Of a stretch of DNA of 64,000 nucleotides, positions 23,901 to 34,825 are shown one piece after another. A program made the position numbers and the translations under genes. Below the pieces are notes generated by a model, which saw only the letters and a program-made list of their open reading frames with translations, was not told where the DNA came from and made no database searches. Position 1 is the first letter of the stretch. Every line of letters starts with the position of its first letter. This DNA is from Haemaphysalis longicornis (lineage: Eukaryota > Arthropoda > Arachnida > Ixodida > Ixodidae). Location of the stretch: the NCBI GenBank assembly GCA_013339765.2, contig CM023450.1:189924688-189988687 (forward strand). The letters run 5' to 3'.

Positions 23901-24730
23901 TAAAGAACACTCGCTGGGACTGGACATCCACAGAAATAGAAAGTTGCCCCCCCCCCCCCCCCGCCACTTTCTCTGTCTCCATTTCTCCTATGCTTTTGTT
24001 GGAGTTCTAGACCACTGCTGCTATGCGGGTGCGTCTTCTTGTGCGCTCACATTTATCTCTGGACTTATACCCACCGTTGAAATTTCCTGTCCTCGGCTAC
24101 CCTTTCAAAAAAGAGTATTCTTTTTACTAGCAGACAACTTTTGTAGCTATTCCGCGCGCGTTTGGGCTTTTGGGTCTACCATTTTTTCAAGCGTTCTTAT
24201 GCTATGCCGCGGCGTTCGCACAGCAGCTATAAGCGCTCAGCCCTTATTGGACTGGGACAGAGCTAACATTGCGAGACGAGACAATAACACAACACGAGCG
24301 CTTGTTCTCGCACGAAAAGCTTCGAGCACGACGTCGCCGTGTGCAAAAGAATGACGCCGTGGTGTATCGTATGACTGTGCAGCCATGCTTACACACCCAT
24401 AACGCACCTGCAACCTATCGTCCTTTATTATGTTTTTTTTTCCTCATTTTTCGCAGTTTTGTGTCAGCCGTTGTCCTCGCGACATCGTATTCTTCGCTCA
24501 ATAACCTTTATCCAATGACCGTTTTCGTTATATCAAAAGCTGTGCAATTAGCCGATAACGGCGTTCCAAGTTAACAAGACTATGTAGTCGTATACTTTCA
24601 ACCGAACGAAATGGATCAGAACGGGCAGCTTGTGGCAACTTGTGGACGTATATTGTTTCTGGCGGTGATCAATTACGCTAGACTAATGATGACGAGGGTG
24701 AAACAGCTGTTCGCTTGCGCTTGATAGTTA
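17956..24730. other. Long stretch without a supported gene
   Basis: No open frame here could be tied to a known family. Frames at 21441-21701 (plus) and 21868-22203 and 20820-21077 (minus) are lysine/arginine-rich and might be exons, but splice evidence and homology are lacking. Small repeats: a near-duplicate around GAAGGGGAA at 19248-19300; a tandem 17-mer CGAACAGGGCACCGAGAA/CGAACAGGGCACCGTAGG at 20509-20540; a run of 16 C at 23947-23962. Confidence 0.4.
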
Positions 24731-25574
24731 AAGGGGTCATGCAGACAAAACACGAGTTTGGTTCATTCGAAAGATTGCCTCGTTAGAATCACACTGTGAC
24801 ACCACTTTTAACGCACACTTCGATCAAAGAACCTACATAATGAGGAAAAAAGGGAATGGCAATGCGACCCACTAGCTCATTTCCCGCAACAGAGCCCATG
24901 ATGCCATATGTGCCCAGCTTTGCGATTGGCTGAGGCCGGGAAAAGGAAACGCAAATTAAGCACGGCTTATAAGACTGCCGAGCGAGCTATTTTCGCTTAA
25001 ATGGAATGCCTATTCATTTTACAGCAGTAACAATGGTGCGTTCAACAACGAAAGTTACGAAAATGGCCGTAAACGTAGAAGTACCGATGCGCACTGCTGT
25101 TGGTAATGGGCGCACTATGCTCTTTTTAGCTGCACAGCAGTTCGCCGCTTTGGAGTTGTCTTACACCACACTGGCCGATTGGCGTAAGCGACGTTGTCTT
25201 ACGCGACCATGTTTACTTTCTACCGTAACGGTTACTTTCTACCGTAACAAAAACAACCCAGTTGCGGTCAAAAACCAAGCAACGGTAGACAATGTCCGTG
25301 GCTGAGTATGGTAGCGCCATCTTGGAGGACTGACGGCAAGCAAGGCTGCAGAGCCGAATTACGCTGTGGAATTTCGTTTGAATACGCGCACTTCTGACTC
25401 CACGGCAGATGTCACAAAAACACACAGTTTGGCGGAAGAATCAAAATTTTAACCTAGATGGATTAATTTCTCAGTGAATAAGGCCTCATTTGCTGCCGAA
25501 CAAGCGCTGGAGTCAATATAAAACACGGAATCTTTCGAATAAAACAGACTTGTATTTCGTCTGTATGGCCCCTT
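24731..25574. mobile_element. MITE-like element B, copy 2
   Basis: The left end AAGGGGTCATGCAGACAAAA and the reverse complement of the right end AAGGGGCCATACAGACGAAA pair over about 47 bp, ending in a shared ATTCGAAAGATT. Both ends abut TA (24729-24730 and 25575-25576), a clear TA target duplication. Ends match copy 1 at 6791-7292. An internal 19-bp tandem duplication (TTACTTTCTACCGTAAC) lies at about 25212-25248. No transposase; a non-autonomous Tc1/mariner-type element is the inference. Confidence 0.8.
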
Positions 25575-25785
25575 TATAAGCGGTAGCTGGGCCGTCGGTG
25601 CGTGCAATTCAGCGCTAGCGAAGCCGTGAATCCAGCCATCCGGTAGATATAGCTAGGCGGCATGCTGCGAAATCTCAGCAAAGAAACACTTTCACGAAAC
25701 TCTGTGTACCTAGTCTTCGTTTTCGCGCGGGATGACTAGGTGTAGAACTAGCCATTTCTTTTTCCGGGCCAGGCGGGCATGTAAG

Positions 25786-26202
25786 CCCTCATTCACACAG
25801 CCGTTATCTTCTCCGTCACGGCACCGCCACGTCAAGAAACCGCGACGGAGACGTAAACTGAGTAGCGTTCGTACTGGAGCTCTCCGTCAGATGTACAGGG
25901 TCGTCTGCCTAGTGATCAGTTTAGCCTTGGAATTGAGCGTGCTTAATCTGAAAAGTAAAGAAAATGGCTTGTGCTGACTTTTCACTAACTTTAGCCGTAA
26001 AAATGTGTTTTCTGATTGGCTGGTTTACCGCGGGGCATGGTCCCGTCGCGTTGACGGGACGGAAACGTAGAGCTTGGCCTCCCGTCACCATCGCACCGTT
26101 TTCGGCGAGAAATCGCCGGAAAAACCGTCGCCCATGACGGAAGACGGTGACGTGACGTGACGGTGACGTGATGGGGTGAAAAAGCGGCTGTGTGAATGAG
26201 GG
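25786..26202. mobile_element. MITE-like element C
   Basis: Left end CCCTCATTCACACAGCCG and the reverse complement of the right end are identical for 18 bp, then remain partly alignable (TCACG/CACGTCA blocks) for another 30 bp. No clear target duplication. Internal sequence rich in GACGTGACGGTGACGTG repeats at 26140-26172. It stops 60 bp upstream of the EGF exon acceptor. Confidence 0.7.
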
Positions 26203-26261
26203 TTTATCCTGCCATCAAACGACCGTTGCGGCTGCAGTGTGTGCGGGTTTCTGTGACGCAG

Positions 26262-26543
26262 CCAGCCCGCTGGCGCGGCCACCGGCACCGTGGCAGCTCG
26301 GCCCTGAGACGCGGCCAGCGGCCCCGAGGCGGCGGCGGCGGTGGCGGCAAGGCGAGTCGGCTGAGCGAGGAAGAGCGGCTGCGCACCGACGTGGACGGCC
26401 TCCAGCCGTGCCTGGCCGACGACGACTGCAACCTGCACGCGTCCTGCGTCGTGGCGCTGGGCTCGACCAAGGGACGCTGCGCCTGCGACCGCGGCTACCT
26501 GGGCAATGGCCTCTTCTGCTGGGAGGCCTTCTTCCTGCGTTAG
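26262..26543 (+). CDS. Terminal exon encoding an EGF-like domain
   Basis: The open frame ends with a TAG stop at 26541-26543. An acceptor-like CTGTGACGCAG ends at 26261 (a second, GCGGCTGCAG, ends at 26237; both give phase 0). Residues after a Gly-rich linker read RLSEEERLRTDVDGLQ and then PCLADDDCNLHASC, CACDRGYLGNGLFC: six cysteines with EGF spacing and the G-Y-x-G-x-G-x-x-C ending typical of nidogen/fibrillin-type EGF modules. Third positions are almost all G or C. The product is therefore probably the C-terminus of a secreted or extracellular-matrix protein, with a short tail (WEAFFLR). Upstream exons are not identified. The exon is flanked by element C on the left and a foldback element on the right. 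Confidence 0.7.
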   Translation, partial: PARWRGHRHRGSSALRRGQRPRGGGGGGGKASRLSEEERLRTDVDGLQPCLADDDCNLHASCVVALGSTKGRCACDRGYLGNGLFCWEAFFLR

Positions 26544-26633
26544 CTGGGCCTTCGGGGCCGATTAAAAATTGCGTGGCTGCATCTGAGGCGACGACCTGGT
26601 TGAGAGGAACTTGTTGTCGAGTTGGTGCATCTT

Positions 26634-27245
26634 GGTGAATAAACACGGGCTTCGCGCGATAAAGACACCACACACAGGAAGGACAGGACGAGCGCGAGCG
26701 CAAACTCTCAACTAAACTTTATTGGACAGATCATACAAATATAAGTACACTATTATCTGGCCACACATGCGCATTCCTACAATTAATGCAATCTTTACAG
26801 GCAGCTCTATCACAACGCTACAGACACATTTCAAGATATACGATCTCTGGTTTATGAAGAAACACCGATTCATCACTCACTCATCCTTCTCCCTTCTTTC
26901 TTATATCGTAGGCCTCTAAAATTTCCCGTGCCTTCGTGTCGCTGGACCTCCGCAGTTTCTTAACATCTTTAACAGCAGTTCACACTCGCCACTCGTGCAG
27001 GCCAGACAGTGAGCGGGCAAGTGGGCATTAGTTTTGTTTTTGACAGAGAGGTCACTCACGCACATATACGGTCATTGATACAGCGTCCTGCCTCCCTACG
27101 TAGACTTTGCCACACTTCAATGGACCAGATAATAGAGTACTTATATTTGTACGATCTGTCCAATAAAGTTTAGTTGAGAGTTTGTGCTCGTCCTGTCCTT
27201 CCTGTGTGTGGTGTCTTTTTCGCGCAAAGCCCGTGTTTATTCACC
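26634..27245. mobile_element. Foldback element with ~125-bp terminal inverted repeats
   Basis: Arms 26634-26762 and 27121-27245 are reverse complements over about 125 bp with a few substitutions and one 6-bp difference (GCGAGC extra in the left arm). The arms begin GGTGAATAAACACGGGCTT and end TCTGG. The roughly 360 bp between them is non-coding. A 13-bp direct repeat CGACCTGGTTGAG occurs at 26592-26604 and at 27245-27257, the second directly at the right end; it might be a displaced target duplication or coincidence. Confidence 0.85.
26638..26643 (+). terminator. Poly(A) signal AATAAA
   Basis: AATAAA lies 95 bp after the EGF exon stop, inside the first ten bases of the foldback element's left arm. 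It is the only canonical AATAAA within 100 bp downstream of the stop, so the element may supply the 3' end of the transcript. Confidence 0.45.
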
Positions 27246-27257
27246 GACCTGGTTGAG

Positions 27258-28005
27258 CTTGTTCCGGGTATTTCAAGGCAGAACCACCCTGAGAGAGAAA
27301 AGGGCAGGAAGGGGAAACATAGGACGTCGTTGAGCTTCGACTTAATTTTAAGCGAACCTATTTTGGTTCTTCCCTCGGTTGCACGGGTGGCTGCTGCTGC
27401 TGATTTCTGGCCGCGTGCGCAGCTGGGTACGTTGCCCGAGTTAAAAGAGGGTCTCACCTGTTAATATTCCTATGGCACTCACTACTTCATGACCCACGGG
27501 CTTAAAAAGCATCGTGCACCAATGCGAAAAGTTTCGCAAATCCATATAAATGTTCATAACGGCCTAGTTTGCCTATTTTAGAACACGGATATATCGAACA
27601 CGGATACACCGAATTATTGTCAATATCTAACAGTCTAAACATGCCCTTGGAAATCCCATGCGAAAGTATAGCGCTGTTGTATGCGTGTATCGAACTCCTG
27701 ATCACGGGCACACTCGATATATCGAACGCTGCGCCGCAAGTGCCTCTCCAAGTGCGCTTCTACTGACGGGTGGATGCGATTATGATGACTTCTCGCGGGC
27801 GCTGCCGCGCTCGGTGAGGAGGAGGAAGCAGCGTCGCGTCACTTCGATGGCCTTCAATACAGTGCTGCTCGCACGCTACCATGGGGGCCAGCCGCATGGC
27901 AGCGAGAACGCGGGGAGTGACTGAGTGCGAAATGTGATTTGAGAGGAGGGAAGAGCGACCCGAAATGCAGGGTTACTGGCTTTTTTTTCTTTTCTTTTTT
28001 TTTTT
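27258..28005. other. No gene seen
   Basis: Contains a short repetition CGGATATATCGAACACGGATACACCGAA at about 27589 and CTCGATATATCGAACG at 27713, and a T-rich run at 27980-28006. The GC-rich frame at 27780-27890 has no recognisable domain. Confidence 0.4.
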
Positions 28006-28770
28006 GTAGCGTAAGCTACACTGGCCGAGGTAGAGCAGTTTCGCGTGGACCCTGAAGGGCTGTGAAGCGCAAGCGCCAAGAGCATTGGATTGGATTGGAA
28101 ATCCAATCCAATTGGAGTGCGGGTGTGTAGAGAATAGGTGACCGATAAAAAGCGCCAAGGCTCATGGGTGCATTGTCTGCTCCCGCGGAGTTCTGCCGCT
28201 TCCGGTTCGGGAGCTCTCCTGGCCTCCCGTATGCCGACGGCTTTCACACGCGCGTGTGCTTGTTGTTTATCTGTCTCCACCGAAAAAAAAAACATTCATG
28301 CATCGCACATGCAATCTGTAACAACGATGAATCCTACTAGGGGCTTCTCTGAAAGGTAAGTACCCTGTGACAAATAAACAACACGCACACACGCGCGTGA
28401 AAGCCGCCGGCGTACGGGAGGCCAGGCGCGATCTCGAACCGGAAGTGGCTGTAGCAGACGATGTACCCATGAGCCTTTGCGCTTTTTACCGGTCACCTAT
28501 TGGGACTGCCCATACGCCGGTCTGCGCATTCCAGCGGAGTTACGTCATAGCCGCGGCAGACGCACTGGCGCCGGCGCGTGCCCAGCTGTGCGCCTCCGTT
28601 GCGCAGTAGCCAAGTCTGGCGCTGCGCCGGAGCCGCTTGATAGCCGTTTCGCGTGGCTCCCGGAGAGCTGTGCTGCGCATGCGCGAGGAGCATTGACTTG
28701 ACTTGACTGGACTGGACCGGATTGGATTGAACTGGTTTGGATTGGATTGCTGAACCTTAGCTCACGCTAC
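28006..28770. repeat. Composite repeat: inverted core with direct flanks
   Basis: About 28117-28274 is the imperfect reverse complement of about 28366-28518 (shared blocks AATAGGTGACCG, ACACGCGCGTG, GTTTAT). Outside this core, 28036-28087 and 28644-28695 are similar in the same orientation (both GTTTCGCGTGG... AGCATTG). The ends GTAGCGTAAGCTACA and, inverted, GTAGCGTGAGCTAAGG define the whole unit. ATTGG-type simple sequence occurs in both halves. Similar peptides from both strands (KQ.AH.RVKA.G.REARR) reflect the inversion, not a gene. Confidence 0.7.
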
Positions 28771-30659
28771 GTATATCCTGGCATAGCCGAGCTAAGCCAC
28801 TGCTATTTTTTTTCCACGCTCACTGGGGGCCAAGCTCATCGGGTGTCCTAGCAACGGCGCGGAAGGCTGGACCACCTAGGTTGCCGAGGCCCTGCGTCCC
28901 CTACGTCATTGCGCGTCCCAACCGGTAGCCATTGGTCGGCAGGGGGAAATGAAGCAGACGACAGTGGAGCGAGCGATGGCGGAAAAGGTACCGTGTGCTC
29001 TCAACACACAAGCAAAAAGGCGCGACCTCAAAAAATGGATTTTCCGGCTGCAGTAAAGGTGACGTCAGGGCATCTCCTCAGCATTTCTTTCCTCCATGCG
29101 CACAATCCTTGACCAACCACAATCCAACTTTCGACCAAACCCAACCCAAACCCCTTTTTGCGAGTTGTGCGGCGCGGACGAGGACGTTCGCATGAGTTGG
29201 CCTGTGTCCTAGTCCGTGTGGCGCTATCTGCGGTCTTCGTCGCGAGGCACGCGGAGGCGGCCTGAGGGCGGGTGTTTCAAATTCGCAATTATGTTTTTTG
29301 TTAATTTGTTGCGTTGTTGCGTTTTGTTGCGTTGTTTCTGCTTTTGCTGTGTGTGTTATGGTATCATGGATATTGTTACCATCTTATGCCCCTCCTGCTT
29401 GGGCCTTCATGGCCTGCAGTATGTCCTTACATAAATAAAAAAAGAATAAATAAGGCCCATATTTACGCATGATATTTTTTTTCTGTCAATCAGCTCCCTC
29501 CAAGTTGATGGTTTCTGACATTTTTTTTTTTTCGTTGTTCTGTCAAAAACGCGGCCTACGGGACACCAGCTGTGGGTGGTGAGGCTTTTTGGCGTACGGC
29601 GCCAACAGCAACAAAGACGGCGACACGAGTCAGCCAACACAACCTTCGCTTGAAAAATTCACCGCGTATGGGCTCCCTTCGGTGCAAATGTCGTCGAAAG
29701 ACGGTAGTCTTCTTCATGGGAACAGGTTAAGCGCCAGGCACGGACAAATGAAGTTGACAAAATTCGCAATGTTTCGTTACACAGAGGTTTTCGTTACGTG
29801 CAGGTTCCGAGCTAAGGCTCGCGTGAATGAAGCAGTAAAAGAACCAAAATGCTAGACATCAGTGACGGTGACCTCAGCATGATTCATTTGACAGTGAAAA
29901 ACTGTGTGATTTCCTCCTGCTGCTTTCTCACGAGCTGAGTCGCTACACGGAAATCCAAAGAAGCCAGGTCACTTACCCCCGTTTTCACGAACGGAACTGA
30001 AGTGTCACTTTGGCGCTTTGACACTTTTCGGTGCCTTTACACGTTTGAAGGACCGAACTTATGCTTTAATTGCGCCTTTTCGCGAACTTTATGCCCGGTT
30101 CCTCTTTTAAAATTGGTGAGAGGTTGCTAGCTGGGAACGTACCGGGTGGTGACGTTCTTCTTTCTTGCCGGTGGAGACGGCATCTAAAATTGCGAGCTTG
30201 TCTTGTAAACTGAGACCTTTCCATTTTCTCGCAGCAGAACTCATCGCCGACGAGCTGACACCACAGACAACAGTGAAGACGCGCGACTAAACACCGACAG
30301 GCAGGCCTAGCAGCAAACCGACACCGCACTCACACGTGTAAACGCACGGTAGTTCGCGGTGCCGACGAAATTCGCTAAATTAGTGCACTTCTCCAGCCAA
30401 TTTTTCTACAAAAGTGCAAAAAAATAAGGATTAATCATGGCAGCGAATTCGTTAGATCAAGGTTAACCGTCGCAATGCCTTCCTTACATAGAGGTTGCAA
30501 ACACGTGGGTTTCAATGGAGCTGGTAATGAGGAATTGAAAAACTTTGTTAAATCCAGGAATTTGTTACATAGAGGTTCTTTACATCCGGGTTTAACTATT
30601 TCATTTCGCAAAAATCAAGCATCTACCAATTTTTTGATAGAGGAACACCGTAAATAGCC
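28771..30659. other. No gene seen
   Basis: GC-rich segments near 28850-29000 and 30100-30330 contain open frames without recognisable domains. A T-rich run is at 29520-29532. Nothing further supported. Confidence 0.4.
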
Positions 30660-30893
30660 CTTGTGTATTAATTTTCGGTCATATTTGCGTAATGCCTTGC
30701 TCTTGTTCAATAATGTTGACGAGCTATGAGCATACAAACCGGACTTAGAGGTAAATATCCCTTGTGTTATTATTTTCTGTCATATTTGCGTAATGTCTTG
30801 CTCTTGTTCAAGAATGTCGACGAGTATGAGCATACTAACCAGACTTAGACGTTTAGATTTGGTTTCACTTTGGCCGGGTGGCTGAATCAAGTC

Positions 30894-30928
<35 letters not shown>

Positions 30929-30930
30929 GG

Positions 30931-30961
<31 letters not shown>

Positions 30962-30993
30962 TGGACAGACAGACAGACAGACAGACAGACAGA

Positions 30994-31035
<42 letters not shown>

Positions 31036-31090
31036 GGATTAAAATTTCCGCATTTAGTAGCACAACACTAGCTATCGTCTTTAAAAGAGA
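30660..31090 (+). repeat. Dispersed repeat with internal (CAGA)n, copy 2
   Basis: Same block order as 16236-16560, but the 5' block is tandemly duplicated: ATTTGCGTAATG.CTTGCTCTTGTTCAA.AATGT.GACGAG occurs at about 30683 and again at about 30783. Then ACTTTGGCCGGGTGGCTGAA, the (CAGA)n run, and AAAATTTCCGCATTTAGTAG ... CTATCGTCTTTAAAA. Confidence 0.75.
30895..31034. repeat. (CAGA)n microsatellite
   Basis: About 33 units with interruptions (GGAGACAGA at 30928, GATGGACAGA at 30960, AGAACAGA at 30990). It is internal to the dispersed repeat at 30660-31090. Confidence 0.95.
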
Positions 31091-31239
31091 ACTCCTGAAC
31101 GGCGTTTAACCGACCGTGTTATCTTGGCCTACAGTGTTGTCTGCTGCTCTGCGTTGAAGCGGATCTCTGAAAGAAACAGACGATTGCGGTACATAATGAA
31201 CAGTCTAATGGTCGGTTTATACTGTCTAAGAAAGCGAAA

Positions 31240-31400
31240 AATGATTTCCAGTAGTAGCAGAAAATTTTATTTCACAGAGAAGTGGGTACCTGTAGTCCCT
31301 CAGTCCAGGAGCCCAGCCCAAGTGACTATTGCTTCATCCCTGCCCTGGATGACGAAGTTGTTGCTGGACGTCCAGGTCAGAGTTAATCGTCAGGTTCCCC
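31240..31400 (-). pseudogene. LINE 3' terminus fragment
   Basis: Minus-strand reading gives SDLDVQQQLRHPGQG and then 3' UTR ending AATAAAATTTTCTGCTACTACTGG. The same peptide (SDHLDVQQ) and a (CTA)n ending occur in the better preserved copy at 60231-60557, so this is the extreme C-terminus and tail of the same LINE family. Confidence 0.6.
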
Positions 31401-31734
31401 CACAGCCGTGGGCGTCGGCAGGGTGTCGTCTTGAGTGGGAGCAAACCTGTTGCGCAACCGTAGGAGGGGGGGGGGTAAAAATTTTAGGTAAAATTCCACA
31501 GCTCCCACATGGTGAAACGAAGAGAGCTCGTTTTTATAGCGAAGTTTTTTTAAAAAATAAGTCATGTTAAGAATTAAGTTTGCTGACATTTATTAACGGT
31601 GATACATCACAAGACTAAGCGGCTGCGTCACATAACGGAAACATAATATTACACAGAGTGGCCGCAGGGACGTTTTAAGTGCAATGCACTTCTTAAGCGA
31701 CCCTGAACCTGCGTCCACCGGCGATGTCCGCATC

Positions 31735-31854
31735 ACATACCCACGTGGGGGATTGGCCAGGAATCTCCTCGTCTTCCTTGGCAACGGGGGGAGATGGGCG
31801 CGCGCTGCCTGGCCGCTGACATGGCACATACCCACGTGGGGGATTGACCAGGAA
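31735..31854. repeat. Direct repeat of ~30 bp, two copies
   Basis: CATACCCACGTGGGGGATTG followed by .CCAGGAATC occurs at 31735-31765 and 31824-31854 with a single difference. Each copy contains the palindrome CCCACGTGGG. Possibly ends of an element or a small tandem unit. Confidence 0.8.
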
Positions 31855-31946
31855 TCGGGCGTGAGAAGGGCTAATGCACCCGCTTAGAGGAGTACTGACA
31901 CGAAATTTCAAAGCTGAGATCCGCTCTAGCAATCAAGTACAACGAC

Positions 31947-31982
31947 AACACACACACACAAGTTGTGTGTGTGTGTGTGTGA
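31947..31982. repeat. Palindromic (CA)n/(TG)n microsatellite
   Basis: A (CA) run is followed by AGT and then a (TG) run, so the two halves can pair into a hairpin. Confidence 0.9.
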
Positions 31983-33780
31983 TCTCTCTTTCGCGAACAT
32001 TACCGAACCGGGCAAATTCAACTCGTGCATTCGCACTTTCACATTCTTCCCCTCGGGATAATGCGGGGAATTTTTTTTAACAATTGTCTGGCACAGATGA
32101 GAGAGCCGTGTAAAATAAATGATGTTGTAGGCCACTATTGCGAAATAGGGACATTTTCTTTGTGCAAACGCTTTCTTACAGTAACTCATTGTAAATCAGT
32201 ACCATGCGTCTAAATCAGTAAATCAGTACCATGCGTATACAGGCGCGTGCACCACAATGCGGTTGTCTCTGTGAACCCTTTTTCTTGCCTCTCCTTTCCA
32301 GTTTTTTTTTTTTTTTCACGATGCCGCTGAAACATGCCGATTCCAAACAGGCGGTTGCCGGACCCCGTCGAATGAAGCCACGCTATCACACAGAGAATCC
32401 CGTTAGACGAACGCTCGACCAACAACATGTCGCGATGAATATATGATGGCTGTTTGAAGAGCGCGACTGATACCGCATGTATCTCTTCCGCAAATTCCGG
32501 GAAATTCATTGGGTATTTATTGAATTCCGTGTTCTTTAAAGGTCAACGCCAAAGGAGTTTCGAAATGGTGCTATTTCTTAACTAACGCGTGAAGCTTTGT
32601 TTTTAAATCTTGCTCGTTCCCTCAACACCTTTGGTGATGCTATAAAAGTAAAACGAATGTGGGGGTGTCTCGAAATTCACCATCTCGTTCCGATAGCAGG
32701 GAGTTCAAGCAAGCAATAAATATGCTGCGAGTGTTCTAGCTGAGCTCCGGAATGTTTGGCCGGCTTGTATTTGGCGTGCAACGATTAGCAGCGCACTGAA
32801 TTCTGTGCCGCAATCTGGTTGCCTCCTTGTTGTCTGAGTGTGGGTGCGTAAGGACTTCTTTTAGCTTTTGTTTTGTGCTCACTAATTGTTTCCTTCAGGA
32901 GACGGCATGTGCTGCTGCACCTGTGCACTGCCCATTTAACGTGTCTATTTTTCTTAACAAAGTGCTCAGAACAAACTAAGGTAAGATGGTGTATACTGTA
33001 TTTCTGTACTGATGCATTTTTCATATGTAGAACATTTAGGTTTAGCTCGGGCAACATCGCCAGAGTCATTAAATAGTATCCTCTTTCTCTCTCCCAGTGT
33101 GAAGCCGACGGGCGTCCGTCCATTGGCTAGAACTAAAATGCCGATTTCAATGAAGCTATCTTAAATATGCCTTATCGAATACAGGGTTAGAATAAAACTA
33201 ACTCAACAATTGATCTTATAAGCATGCATTGTAACAGGATAATGGCCAACTTCGTGAGCCGTGTTAAATCCAGGGTTACTCGGAACAAGGACATGTGTCC
33301 TCAAATAATAACAAGAAAAACAAAACAAAGAAATGGAGTCAGCGGCGACTAGTCGTTCGCCCAAAAAGTGGGTGCACCTAAAAGTTTTGAACGCGAAAGA
33401 CTGGGGACGGAATTTTCTGCCCCATGGAGGGATGATATGAGGGGAAAGGGATGAGGCGGCGGTGCTGTGATGGTGAGGCTGCTCAGGCTCAACAATGAAG
33501 ATAGAAATATCTTTACATTCGGGATCACCGACCAGGCGGGAATGTTCTCCCTTCTTTAACAAGGCGCTACATTAAAATCAGTATCTTCTTAAGTTCATTT
33601 AAGCTTTCCAAAACGCTAAAATGGACGAGCTTCGCGCCTTCCTGTAGCAGCTCCGACAAGCTTCGCGAAGTGTAAAACATGCCCGCGATACTCGCCCACG
33701 CGAGCTCACTTCGGCGCGCGGAGGCTGCGAGCAGCCCAGACTTCTAGCTTCCAGTTCTATCTACCCAAGACGTACACATT

Positions 33781-34037
33781 GGCGGATCCAAAGAGGGGGG
33801 GGGTCCGGGTGTCCTGATTCCTCCCTTGATTTTTGAATTTATACCACCCAAGACGATGACCGCACAGGTCGTAGAAAAAGTCTAGTTGACGATTTTTTTC
33901 TATTTCTTAAGTTTTTGCTTTTCCGAAATATCGGTGAATAAAAAAATCCCCCTCTTCCTCCTCCCCATAATCATCCTCATCATCATTATCATCACCTAAG
34001 AAAGCTGACCCACCCTCAGAAAAAACCTGGATCCGCC
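33781..34037. repeat. Small element with GGCGGATCCA inverted ends
   Basis: GGCGGATCCA at 33781 and its reverse complement TGGATCCGCC at 34028-34037 bound a 257-bp AT/G-rich segment including a G run and an ATC-rich tract (33968-33994). No target duplication clear; a short non-autonomous element is likely. Confidence 0.5.
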
Positions 34038-34825
34038 CCTGGACACACACGTTGTGGCAACGACTAGCTTAGGTTTGATGAATTGAGTTTTCGACGTCAC
34101 GCCATCTGGACGGCTGAACCCTAATTTTGCCAATTTCAGGGTACCCGGATACGTGCCAGCCGCAGAGGCGGGGGCGCATCCAGGCACTTTAGCCAATTTT
34201 ACCTCTCACTAGCAGCTAGTAGCAGAAAAAAATGGCTCCAATCCACACTGTGAAGGTGGCTGGAAAGCAAAGCTGTAAACGACACCCACAACAATTGCCA
34301 TGCGACGTCCCTTGAATTCACACACGTTGCTCTACAAAGAGTGAAACCAGATATACTGCCAGCCGTTAACTGAGATTCGCGGGGCGGCGTCCCGAACGCA
34401 GCAGCGTCGGCCACGGTTGGGCTAGAGCCGTGGACACCGCCGCTGTAGCCCGACCTTTCGTCGGCCGAAAGAAAGCGGAGAGGAAGCGTCTTTGGAAGGG
34501 TGAGACAGCGGAACCAAGCCATTTTGATGAGCGAGCTCGGGGCTACACCACCGTGCGACAGAAGCGCAGACACCGAAACAATTACGCATGTGAGCTTAGA
34601 GATTCCCATTTTTACCGATTTAAACTGGTTAGTCTAGTAAGTTTGAAAATTGCAAGAAAAGGAAACTTTTACACTCTTAATAAAAAATGTCGTAAAAAGT
34701 AGTAACGGCCGTATTTACTAACTCCTTACGAACCTTACTACCCCACGGTATTGTACGTAGTCTCTACCACTAACTGCATGGTTAGTGTTAGATGTGTAGA
34801 AGTACGGATGGCCGAGTGGTAGGAA
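34038..34825. other. No gene seen
   Basis: An arginine/lysine-rich frame at 34430-34702 has no recognisable domain. Nothing else supported. Confidence 0.4.

Larger units (their letters stand above)
31401..33780. other. No gene seen; short repeats
   Basis: Holds a G-run at 31467-31475 and direct repeats at 31735-31854 and 31947-31982 (listed separately). A T-run lies at 32302-32315. Open frames are unconvincing. Confidence 0.4.

Noticed and set aside
26215..26703. 162-residue minus-strand Arg-rich frame
   Set aside because: Shadow of the EGF exon in GC-rich sequence.
27876..28609. Similar peptides on both strands as a gene pair
   Set aside because: Explained by inverted copies of one repeat.
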